DNA from: Gliomastix tumulicola
Lineage: Eukaryota; Ascomycota; Sordariomycetes; Hypocreales; Bionectriaceae
Length of the DNA: 64,000 bases
Direction: 5' to 3'
Assembly (NCBI GenBank): GCA_001599755.1
Contig: BCHX01000001.1
Span: forward strand, 3,038,001 to 3,102,000
Shown here piece after piece: positions 43,875 to 54,382 of this stretch. Position 1 is the first letter of the stretch; each line of letters starts with the position of its first letter. The notes under the pieces are model-generated. The model saw only the letters and a list, made by a program, of their open reading frames with translations, did no database searches and was not told the origin of the DNA. Position numbers and translations under genes: made by a program.

Positions 43875-46038
43875 TCAGATGGGAGCACCGTCGGTGACAT
43901 CCCCGTAGGCCACGTCGGGATAGTCTCCAAAACAAGCACGGTCGAACTGCGCCTTGTCCGCCATGCCGTCCTGCACCTTTAGGAACGTCTCCAGCTCGCA
44001 CCACCCGTCCCTGCGGTTGTCGCACTCGGGGAAACTGGCGCCCAGGGGCAGCGTACGCTGGTTGAGCACGAAGTGGATGTACCTGGTCTCCTCGCCGCGC
44101 AGGTATCCGTCCCGGTTCGGCGAGAGCGGCTTCGGCGTCTTGATGATCTCGATGTCGAGACGGGCGCCAAAGGGCGTCACGTGGCCGACCTTGAACGTGT
44201 TGTTGCCGGGATTCTCCGTCGCGGGTAGGTGCTCTGCGAACTGACGAAGGCCAAACGCCGTGAGGACGGAGACGATGTTGGTGTCGTGGGAGAAGTCGAA
44301 GTAGAGGCTCTGGTTCAGGGGGAAGGTCTCGGTGCTGCTGTCGAGGGTGACGTTGATCTGCGAGCCGGAATACCCGAGCGTGTGGTTTCGGAGACGGGCC
44401 ATGACCTCCTGCTGATAGCCGAGACCGACAGCTCGCTGTTGGGCAGTTAGCATCGCGATATAATTATTCCTTGGCAGGCAGAGTCGACTTACTCCCGTCG
44501 GGCTGTTGAAAGCACTGATCCCAGCGAAATAAAGATCGATCGAGTAGCTGTAATCCTGCCACTCCTTGTAGGTGAAGAGGTCGCAGAATCTGCTAAATCC
44601 GTACGCGACGGTCTCGTATGGGCACATGTTCTGTGCAGCGTATACATCCTCGATAGTCCACTCGAAACCGCTCGTCATGCCCTTGAAGCGTTCCAAGGCT
44701 ACAAGGCCACTGTCAGTACCGACAGTATGCACTCAATCCCCAGGGCCAACTTACCATCTTTAAGATATATCTTGTTCCAGGTCCCCCGTGCTTCGTTCCC
44801 TGTGCTCTTAGGATAGGAGTTGGGGCAATTCAGAGCACCGGCAAGCGAGTTGTTGAAGTTGCCATCCTCGATGATGACCTCAATAGTGGCATTGTTTGTC
44901 CTTCACACACACACACACACACAGAGAGTCAGTTGAGTATCCCAGGACTGCACCATGAGGAAGGTGTCGTACCAATCAAGTCCAAAGAAGCCTGCCATCC
45001 AGTTCTCGGCCGACTTGAGCATCCGATCTTGAGTCTAGACCGCGATCTGTCAGCACGGCATCCGACACATCTGAAAAAAAAAAAAAAACACAGGCTAACT
45101 TACAGTAGTCCGGACGATAAGCTTACTCTTCGGGTTGTAGAGCTTGCCATACATGTAATTATGCAGCACACCTGCAAACCAGTCAGCCAGCTCATCCAGA
45201 AGGTCTCACATGCCCCAGTGGACGACCGGAACTCACCTGAATCATACAGCTCCTGCCGTCCCTTGGGGACCAAGATCTCAGCCCCTAGCTGGTACTTCCA
45301 CTCCTTGAGGAAGGACAGGGGACCCTTGAACTCGGCGTCCCCCTGCGCCTTCGCGATGTGCTCACCCAGACGGGCCACGTCGGACCCCGTCGTGGGATAC
45401 CGCGCGCCGTGGCGCGAGAGCATCTGGACCTGGACGATCTCTGCGTCGCGGGGCAGCGGGTACTCGTCGACGCCGAAACCGGGCGCCGGGCTGTAGGGGG
45501 ACAGGTAGCCCATCATGCGGAAGATGCTGTCGTTGCCCTGCTGCATGCCCTCGATGGGGATCGCGGTCTGGAGCGGCTCGTTGGGCACGTACGTCTCCGT
45601 GGCGTCGATGACTCTGGTCTGGGCCATGAAGGGCGCCGCGCCCGTGGCGGTAGGTCCCGCCCACAGCTCGGGCTTGGTCTGGAAGTACTGCGGCACGCGG
45701 CCGGGGTCGCAGGGGCAGGACTGCTGCTGCTGCTGCGACTGGCCGCCGCCGAGGACGGCGCTCGTGAAGGAGTAGGGGAGGGAGAGGAAGAGTGTGGAGG
45801 CGAGGAGGATGATGAGACACACGCTAAGGATGTACGTGGCATGGCGGTAGCGCGCCTCTTCTGGACGAGGGCGGAAGATGGGCACCTCTGCCTTGGTGTT
45901 CTCCTCGTCGGCGTCGTTGCCGGTGCCCTCGTCCTGATGGACCAGCTGGTAGCCTGATGCGTCGCTCCCTGGAGGCGTCGTCCTGGCCGACGAGGACGAG
46001 GACGACCCGGCCGCCGGAGATGCAGCAGCAATAGCCAT
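43875..46038 (-). CDS. Membrane-anchored histidine acid phosphatase (phytase-like)
   Basis: Protein of 614 residues in six exons on the minus strand: 45237-46038, 45104-45171, 44973-45034, 44755-44900, 44493-44698 and 43875-44435; all phases agree. The N-terminal 65 residues are cytosolic-looking, then one hydrophobic span (TYILSVCLIILLASTLFLSL, about 68-88) anchors a large external domain. The active-site motif QMLSRHGARYPT (about residues 205-216) and the distal YFDFSHDTNIVSV (HD proton donor, about 477) mark branch-2 histidine phosphatases. Further boxes are LYNPKSKLIVRTT, TQDRMLKSAENWMAGFFGLD and CDNRRDGWCELETFL. It likely releases phosphate from organic phosphates at the cell surface; phytate is possible but not shown. 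Two oddities: a 20-nt C tract (coding strand) 92 nt before the ATG, and a GT repeat right before one splice acceptor. Confidence 0.9.
44904..44922 (-). repeat. GT microsatellite next to a 3' splice site
   Basis: On the coding strand of the phosphatase gene a TG/GT repeat of about nine units stands in the place of the polypyrimidine tract, ending just before the acceptor GAAG at 44901-44903 in the intron 44901-44972. Confidence 0.85.
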
Positions 46039-47652
46039 GGTCCAATCGTCTTCTCTGGAGCTCTGAGTGGCGGCGATGGCGGCGCTGTGATAGCGAGTAC
46101 ACCTGTCTCTGAATAATGCAGGACCACGAGGGGGGGGGGGGGGGGGGGGCTATCACGTCTCGTCCAGGGACAGATCGACTCAACGCATCGCAGAGCAGAG
46201 CCGACTAAAAAAGAAACGAATGACCCGGCGCCCGATGCCCAGCGACGCGATAGGAAAGATCTGAGGGGGCCAAGCCAGCTGAGTCCCAGAACCAACAGCG
46301 AGTCGCAACGTAATACCCAGCAATGTCTCGAGTCCAGGTCCCAGGTTCGCAGGGAGCCTGCAGGAGGCCGCAGATGCGTTAGCCGACCCTACAGCAGTCT
46401 ATCGTGCCGTGTCTGGTCGTAATGGCGGATCGTGATAGAGGGGATCCTGTAGGGATGAAAAATCAAGATCGGATAGGGATGATGAGCTGGGAAAGAGATG
46501 GAAGTTGATGGCGGCGCTATTCAGGCCAGTCCGTCCTGTGGCTGATGATGTTTGGGACCGTCAGGAGTCTGGACTCTGGGCTGTCGTACAGTGTCCACAC
46601 GGCCACAAGCCACAGTGTCTGGGTGGATACATGACCGCTTTGGGCCTAGGTGGTCTCCCTGTTCCCAGACAGCGAGCAAAACGACCAACGTCCAGGATGG
46701 AAACATTGCTCAGTGCTCACGAACCTTTGAGCCCTGCACAGAGCGCTATAAATGCATTCACAAAATTACACACCTAAATGTATTTGCCGACGAGTGATGC
46801 CGCTGACAGTCCCTAGCCTTGGCCATCTCCATACACACCTTATGCGCCGTGCTTTTGGTACGCCATGCCCTGCTCATCCAAGCCATCCCCTTCCAGAGTC
46901 CCTAGAATTACAGGGCCCTCCACTCACTAACAAGCCCACCGGAAAGTGGACCCGGCCCCCTAATCCATTCTCAACCTCAACTCCAGAAGCAACGTCCAAA
47001 AGTTGCGTCTTCAGCCAGCGTCGACTCTCGTGATTCGGCCTCATCGGGGCTTCCACACGCGACTAAGGTATGTCTTGGACGCCTCTACGTGGCATGCAGC
47101 TATCTAAGCTCTTAGCTCCGCGTCCTTCCCATGAGACACACATCCTTTCGCCAGCCACTTTGGCACTATCTTCCAAGTTCATTGCCCAATACGACGGCCT
47201 CTGCATTGCTCATCCCTTCTCTCACCGTCTTCGCCCCCTCTGGCCACATGACACCCTGTTCATGTCCCAGTGAACCGCGGGCATCCCTGTGCCGGCCCTC
47301 ACTCCTTCATACACCAAGCAAACACGAGAGAACCGAGCACGTCGCATCTGAGGAGAACCCCATGTCTGATTGATTGATAGAATGTAGAGAGCTTTTAGTC
47401 TAGCCAGTCTAAACACCACACACAAGTTCCGTCCGTTCTAGGTTGACAATAGGAATAGGAAAGAGAAAAAAAAGGAAGGAGGGCCGGCGAGTTGCCTCAC
47501 CGCCCTTCATCGCGCCGCGTCCAACTACTGACGAACCCACACCCATCTCGACCTCACCCCATCCAACGTGGCTCCGACACAGGTACCAGTCCAGACTTGT
47601 CCACCGAATAGTAATCACTCCCGCCACCTGAGCTACTGCCAGGCGACTGCAA
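46039..47652. other. Intergenic stretch with a 20-G homopolymer
   Basis: About 1.6 kb upstream of the phosphatase gene and downstream of the TauD-like gene. Holds an uninterrupted run of 20 G at 46130-46149. No supported gene. Confidence 0.5.
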
Positions 47653-49077
47653 TTAGTTGGGGTAGGTGCGGAGAGGAATTGTTCCCCCGATCTTGGGATC
47701 GACCGGCCACTTCTTGTCCCCCTTGTCCTCGTCAAAGGCCTTGGACCACTCCTCTTGGAGCTCTTCAGGGATGGCCCAGCCAAGCTCGTCGTCACGGAGC
47801 CTCATGCGCACCAGGTGGCGCTGCTGGTACCGGGACGGGCCGTTTTCAAAGCCCTCACGGCGGTGCAGGACAGCCAAATTGTTGATGAAGTGCAGGTCGC
47901 CAGGCTGGGTCTCGATCTCCAGCTCAGTGGCTCGAGCGAGACTCTCAATGGCATCCAAAGCCTCAATCTGCTTAGCGCTCAGCTTGGGGAGCGCCTCGGG
48001 ACGAGGGTGGGTGGCGTTGCCCAGCAGAGGAGTTCGGCCAAAGTTCATGATCAGTCGACCATCATGATGGAAGAGCACCGGACGGCACTGAAACTTGGGG
48101 CTTTACCAACGCGAGTTAGCAACGCCATCACATACATACATATGCACCTCCATCGACCCCCACCAACTATGAATCCCTGACCAAGAGTGACTTACAGGGC
48201 GAAGGGCCAATCGGAACCAGCCAGAGCGCGGACCAGGTCAGGTCGATCAGCGGCGAGCATGTTGTAAACTGCGTACGCAGATGCAATGATGCAGCGACCC
48301 TCAAAGGCAGCAGTGCTGCGAGTGAGCCAGCTCACCACGTCGCCGGCCTCTTCGTTGTGAAAGGTCTGGCGCAAGCATTAGCCAGTGTCTCACCACTAGC
48401 CAGATGGATCAATTGCAGGGAGCAACTTACGATGGGGTTGGTCGAGTGGCGGTGATGGCCCTTAGTCACCCTGGACGACTTGTCCGCAATGATGTGCACT
48501 ATATCTATTAGTTCGATGTTCAGCAGTGTCTGTCTTGCCTCTTACCAAGCATGTTGCCCTCGCAGTCCTGACGACCAGCAAGGTTGGCAATGTAGCTCTG
48601 GATGCCCAGGGTGATCGAGGTGAGATCCTCAGCCGAGTACTTGCGAGGCTTCAGTCCACGGATCAGCGCGAATCCCTTGCCATTGTAGATGTCGTGTCGA
48701 ATCTGGTCGAGCTTCGGACCCAGAGTGGGGAGCTTGAAGTTCTCCTTGGTGACGTGATGATATTTGAGACCAAGTGCTGCAAATCATCACCAGGTTAGCT
48801 GTCGATCAGAAACGGGGCACCGGCGGCACGGCACACTGTTCTGGGAGGGAGACCAACCTTTGAAGGAAGCAAGAGCATTCTCAATCTCCTCCACGTCCTC
48901 TGGCTGAAGGGTGTGGATGTACGCGTTCTTGTCTTTGAACTGGTCCTTGGACCAAGCCATACGCGAGTTGATGCAGACGGGGAAGCCATCTGGAAGACCA
49001 GGAGCTTCAGCGATGAGGGCACCGAAGGACTCCATGAAGGCCACAGCGGCGGCGGGCGTAACTTGACAAGATGCCAT
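47653..49077 (-). CDS. TauD/TfdA-type Fe(II)/2-oxoglutarate dioxygenase
   Basis: Protein of 378 residues in five exons on the minus strand: 48858-49077, 48546-48776, 48431-48498, 48196-48365 and 47653-48100; phases agree. The family uses Fe(II), 2-oxoglutarate and O2 to hydroxylate small substrates such as taurine or other sulfonates. Typical boxes are FALIRGLKPRKYSAEDLTSI, HHRHSTNPITFHNEEAGDVV, EGRCIIASAYAVYNMLAADR, FQCRPVLFHHDG and FINNLAVLHRREGFENGPSR, then RHLVRMRLRDDELGWAIPEE. The metal triad is normally HxD...H; here the first part reads H176-N-E178, so a glutamate replaces the aspartate. The distal His (VLHRRE) and the Arg for 2-oxoglutarate (RHLVRM) are present. Length and domain order fit the fungal TauD group; the substrate is unknown. 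No signal peptide, so probably cytosolic. Confidence 0.88.
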
Positions 49078-51003
49078 TGTAGTTCTACCATGGGTTAGTT
49101 AGGAGGCACACGCATAGCCGTGGAGTGAGGAAAGGGGCAAAGACGTACACGCAGACGCGGAGTGTTGGAGTGTTGGTTGGTAGAGTGACGGTAGACCGTT
49201 GCAAGGTGAGAGAAATGTCTTGGGATGCTGAATGTGGTGGATGAAGAGACAAGATAGACGAAGGCCAAAAATTGATGCTGGTCAAGAAGATGATGAAGAC
49301 GAATGTGAGAGATGATGGGAGAGGGAAGAAGAAGGACGAGGAGCAGACGGCCCTCGAGGGAGGCTTTATAGATTCTCCCAGAGCCGGCAAGAGCTAGTAC
49401 AAGCCTCCTTCTTTCCTCTTGTTCTCTCACTCCTCTCTCCTCTCTCACTCCTCCTCGACGTCTTTCTTTCCTTTTTTTCCCCCTTTCGCTAGCCCCTACC
49501 TTCTTGTGCTTGCTTCTGCAACATACTAAAGCAAGAGCAGCAGTAGCACATCATGCACCTTCCCGCGGAGCTGCGCATCATGCAGCCGGACCTGCTGCCC
49601 AGGTACTCACTTTTTTGGTGAGAAAGCGGTTCTCGCTACCTGCCTGGTACCGCGCACTCTGCACATTGAGTACAGGGAGATCTCCTGGCCAAGAGCTTGC
49701 GACCGTCTGTCCTGGGATCTACGAGCAAATGAGGACACTTGCCGATGCCTGCTCAGTCTCCACGCGCTGCTGGGCGCCGAGTACATGGTGTGTATTGACG
49801 AGGTACCGGCCCTGCAGTACCTCCGATAGCACTAGTAGGCGTCTTCTTGCAGCAGCACCCATGCTGGTGAGCGGGTGGCTGGTTTGGATGTTGCAGGTAA
49901 GGTACTACTAGTACTAGTATGTACACCGTACGACGGGCTGCTTTCGCTTTCTCTCTTGCTTCTCACCACCCCCTCCCCTGCTCCTTCCCTAGATCACAGC
50001 CGGGGCTGCAGACCAGAAAGGACCGGGTGGCGGCAAGACGAAGATCAGGGAGTGGCGAGGGACATGGTTCCTGCCTCGAGCCTCTTGCTCCGCCAAGACT
50101 CTGTGATCGGCGAAAAGCTTGACCCGGCGCTAGAGAATTGTCCTGTTTGGGCAGTTTTGGGACTGAGGCACTTGAGGAAGGAGCGGCTGAGAATACGGCA
50201 TGCACCCTAGGCAGGCACTAGGCAAATTAGCAGCTCATCTCAGTCCAGCCCAGGTGTCATTCTCCCCCCCGACGATGACTGGAAGTGGTGGTGGTGGCTC
50301 CGTGTGGCTGCTGCAGCTTGCTGGCCCTAGGCCTTGTTCTCTCCTTCAGCTCGAGCCAGCGCCGACCCAGGAGCCCAGAAGGTTACTAGACTTGGGAGAA
50401 GCAGGTCCGCTACTACCTTACTTACTACCTTAGTACCCTGCAGTGTATTCCCACTTCTTCCAAAGTTGCTTCTTCCTAGCTGTACCAGAGCTATATCGCG
50501 TGGTTTCTATTCCAGTCGGGAACACGATGGAAGCGAGGACATGCCTCCGAACAATGCTGTGTGCCAAGTGCCGACGTAATACGTACTATAGGCAAGGTAC
50601 GTACGGGTCGGCAGTCCGAGTGGACACAAAGCCGAGACATTCTAGACCCCGTGTTGTAGTTACAATCGGACGTTACGTTAGTAGGTATAGTAGGACATGC
50701 ACGGCGCGCCGGCTGAGCGACACCGGAGGACCATCGCCAGCAGCGTACGAAATCAAGCTTCCTCATGCAATACGAGAATCCCAAGCCTCGATCCCTGCTG
50801 ATCTTAGCCCCCTTTCATCTCCCGTGCGTCTTGTCCTACGTCCTGATCCTGAGGTGTCATATCAGGATCTCGAAGAAAGGTATGCATCGGAGTAAAGTCA
50901 TTCGATTTGTAAATCAATGGAAGATCGAGAGAAAGAAAACCTCGACATAGCCAGCAAACGTACGACATACGTACCATCGTCGATGTCTTGGTTGCTGCCC
51001 TCC

Positions 51004-51034
<31 letters not shown>

Positions 51035-51218
51035 CTTTTTGCTTATTTTTGATAGTCCGTTTCGTGGCCCCCCCCCTCCCACGACGTTGCTTTTTCCTTA
51101 AACCCCCACTCCTCTTACTCAACCCATGGAAATTACGCCGGTACCCAAGAACGAAGAGAGAGAAGAGCCAAGGATCAGAGACGAGAGACGAAAACCCAAA
51201 GACTGGGTCCAGAACCAG
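49078..51218. other. Intergenic stretch between TauD-like and Zn2Cys6 genes
   Basis: About 2.1 kb. The left 400 bases (C/T-rich on one strand) look like the TauD-like promoter and leader. A short motif MHLPAELRIMQPDLLP (from ATG 49552) resembles the start of an F-box-like domain, but no continuing frame supports a gene. TAC/TAG-type short repeats occur near 49903-49922, and a CTTTT repeat near 51003-51040. Confidence 0.45.
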
Positions 51219-54200
51219 TCATACCGCGGATCGAGGATACCATTCTTCCTCAAACATCTGGCTGACGAAATAGTAATCATTCCACACCTCGCCGCGGGAT
51301 CGGATGCGTTCCCATTCGTCACCTGTGAGACGTGATACCTCAAATTAGCGCCGCTCCGGGAACCAGGCTACGGGATTTGCGACAGGGATCATCAAGACTT
51401 GGGACAATGCCGAGTGGCAACGAGGGACTCACTCTGTCGCTTGGCGTACGCTCTCGTGCTGTGCACAAAGCGAATCTGGGCGTCGGTGAGCCCCGCAAAG
51501 GTGCGCAGATCATGGTCACTGCATTCTTCGGAGAACGGGTGAATGTTCCGATTGCAGTAGTGGAAGTGGGCGAGCAGGATATTGGCGCCTAACGTAGCAG
51601 CACAGCATCATCGTGGTCAGTCAGTCAGTTACACGTTGCGTTGCTCTTGGTTCCGGACCGCGAGCGGCATCGGGGGGACTCACCCAACTGATACTCTCGC
51701 ACTCTATCCGCGCGGGCAAATTGGTCCTGTATTATATTATGCCTCAGTATTCACCTCTGCTGTCACTCACGACTCGTCTCGTGCGAGATACGCACCTTGA
51801 TCCCGTGCTTTTTAGCGTACTCCTTGTCATGGGCTATGATGAGAGACGCGTTATGCAGCAGCATAAAAGTCACCAGGTAAGTACCCATCCACGTATCGAG
51901 CTGCTTCTTGGACACCATCTTCTCCACCTTCTCCAGAACCTGGCGCCTCAGTTGGCTCTGGATGTGGTGGATTAGAATCACGTCAAGCTGGGCCCCGAGG
52001 ACGGGGGGCAAGGGGATCTTCCCAGGGTTGCCGCTGGTCTCGTCGAGGATATCACGCGACATGTCAAGTGTGTCCTCTCCGACGATGAAGACCGACTTGG
52101 TGGATAGTCGGATCGCCATCCAGAGCCGGAAGGTGAGCCGGAGGACGTCTCTCGACTCTTGCGGTGTGCTGGGCAGCTTGCAGTGCTCGACGGCTTGGAT
52201 GTACGTCTGGTACAGCATTCCACGCTTCTCGCCGCGCTTCCCGCCGCGGTCTTGGCCGAGGATTTTGTCGAAAGCTTGCGTCATGGAACTGCGGATGTAC
52301 TCGACATACGACGACTTGCCACAGTCGAGATCAATCAAGGCAAAAGGTGGTATCTTGGCAGTCCTCTTCTCACCGCCGTAGACCCAGGATCTCTCCAACT
52401 TGTCGCCCTCTTGAGGCACAAACTGGCGCACACGGAGTTCAAGCACTTGGTCGGAGTAGCCTTCAGATACCTGTATGACCCTCGTCTCGACCGAAGCCCA
52501 TTCTTGGATCGGTTCTGAGATGCTGTTGTTCCATCTCAACGACCATTCGTGGCCGGGAACCTGGCCCAGCTTGTACAGCTTGACTTCCGAGATCTTGTAC
52601 CTCAAGCACGGGAAATTCCCAGTCTTGCTAGTAGCGGATACTTTCAGGCAGGTCATGCACTGTCCGGCAGGGTTGTTGACGTCGTAATCACACTGTGGCG
52701 CACGACAAAATTAGCCTGTGTAACGCTGAGGCGTGTGTGGCCTTGCGATTCCCACACATGTCGGGTCGGAACACACAAACACACAACGCACAATCACCCC
52801 TGGTCATACGAAATCGATATACCACTTACACGAATACGTTGCATCCTGCACCTTATGCATGACCCCATCCTCCTGGTCTGAGCTGTCTGCTCTCGCAAGC
52901 TCGGGTCTTTGAATGGACCTCGCTTCCCACCACGGTGGTTCGTCAGCACAACGTTGAAGCTTCTGGCCTCGTCTAGTGTAGACCGGTCCCCGATCTCCGG
53001 ATAAGATCCGTACACCAGGTGTGTTGGGGTAGATGGACTAATGCTGCTCGGTTCGTTGAGCGACACAGCCCCGTGCTGTTCAGACCAGAAATCCCCGCTA
53101 GGATAGTGCGTGGACAAGCCATTCTGACTGGGCAGCGCTTGGTTTGGCGAGGACGACAGCTCGGAGTCGAGCAAGTCAGGGCTCACGTCCACAAGCGGAG
53201 AAGGCTCGGGAGACGGATCGACTTCTGGCTTGGCCTCTGGAGAAGAAAAATGCACGAGACCATCTATAATAGGGCCTTGCACAATCCCAACCAGTGGCTG
53301 CTCTGTCACCGAGTCCGAGATCGGCATGTGTCCCACTTGCATACCCTGCTGGTCGTGATATGGTAAAAGCGGTTGCTGAGACTGCGACGCCATTGATTCC
53401 GGCGTGTGTACTCCTACAAACCGTATAGATGCGTGGAGTGGCCCTGGTGTCATGTACGGCACGCTGTACACCCCGGCCATAGGCTGCACATCTTTTCTCA
53501 CAAGGCAGTCAGTCTTGTGTCCCAGATAGGCGTCTATCTGTTTGGAGAGAGGCGCAGGCAGGCGCAGGATAAAGGATGGAATGCATGAGGATATCGTACC
53601 TCCTCCCTGGTAATGCTCACACGGCCCGCAATGCGGACAGAAAAGAGCGTAGATTCGCGTGAGCAAGGAGCCTTCATGAAAGGGATACCCGGGAGGCGCC
53701 TGCCCCCATCCCGTGACGCCTTCGTGCGACATTCCGTCGATAGTAGGCATTCTAACCTCTAGGTGGACAACTGGGACTGGTTGCTGTGTGGACGGTATTC
53801 TTTCACCTCCATCTATTCTTCTCCTCTTCCGTGGATAGCCGCCAAAGGACGCTGGGTTATGTTGCTGGGTAGCGTGGCAGTGGTAGTAGAAGGTCTCGCT
53901 GGGGGGATGAGACTCTAAGGAGTGGTATTCATGAGAGAAAGTGAAGGCCTGAGGAGAAATGCCAGACGCTAGAGGTACGTGCAGATGGTGGGACCGCGAA
54001 ACAGGCGACGGAGCTACTCTATGCGCTGCGCCCAGCCACGGTGGAATGGGAGACCCTGGGACGGGAAAGTCCAAGGGGGGCGCCTGTCGAGATGTCAATG
54101 GACTGATTCACCATATAGCTAGGATCACACCGACTGATCGGCGGCGGCATCGGGCGGGCGAGTGTCAAATGGGCAGGGAGCGAATGAGGGACGATGAGGA

Positions 54201-54382
54201 TCAGAGGAAGCAGTGGTAACACAGGGAGCAGGGGGGGCGTGGATGGCTATGGCATAGATGGCATAGCGTAAGGGATCGGAGGGAAGGACGAAGTGGACAG
54301 GAACATCTGTGATTTGTGCTACATGCACGTTGCCGCCAACCGGAGAAGAAAGAGCAAGCCTTACCATTGTGGTCACATCCAT
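51219..54382 (-). CDS. Zn(II)2Cys6 transcription factor with central DNA-binding domain
   Basis: Nuclear regulator of about 823 residues. Exons on the minus strand: tentative 54365-54382 (MDVTTM), then 52830-54083, 51796-52692, 51684-51726, 51433-51588 and 51219-51322. The zinc cluster is split by an intron just before its third Cys: GSCIRCRMQRIR joined to CDYDVNNPAGQCMTC, then a distant Cys (NFPCLRYKI), giving C-x2-C-x6-C-x10-C-x2-C-x13-C at about residues 415-453. The last spacing is longer than the usual 6-8. Unlike typical members, about 410 residues precede the cluster; these are Pro/Ser/His-rich with a basic patch (YPRKRRRIDGG). After it, a helical region (VKLYKLGQVPGHEWSLRW, ending WNDYYFVSQMFEEEW) matches a fungal group of 'C6 zinc finger' proteins with unknown targets. 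The 5' exon is the weakest part: the main exon has no upstream in-frame ATG, so some spliced start is needed. Confidence 0.85.

Noticed and set aside
53540..53600. Possible 62-nt intron in the main exon of the Zn2Cys6 gene (donor GTACGA after CEHYQGG)
   Set aside because: Its length is not a multiple of three, and splicing would break the frame that leads to the zinc cluster; the unspliced reading stays open.
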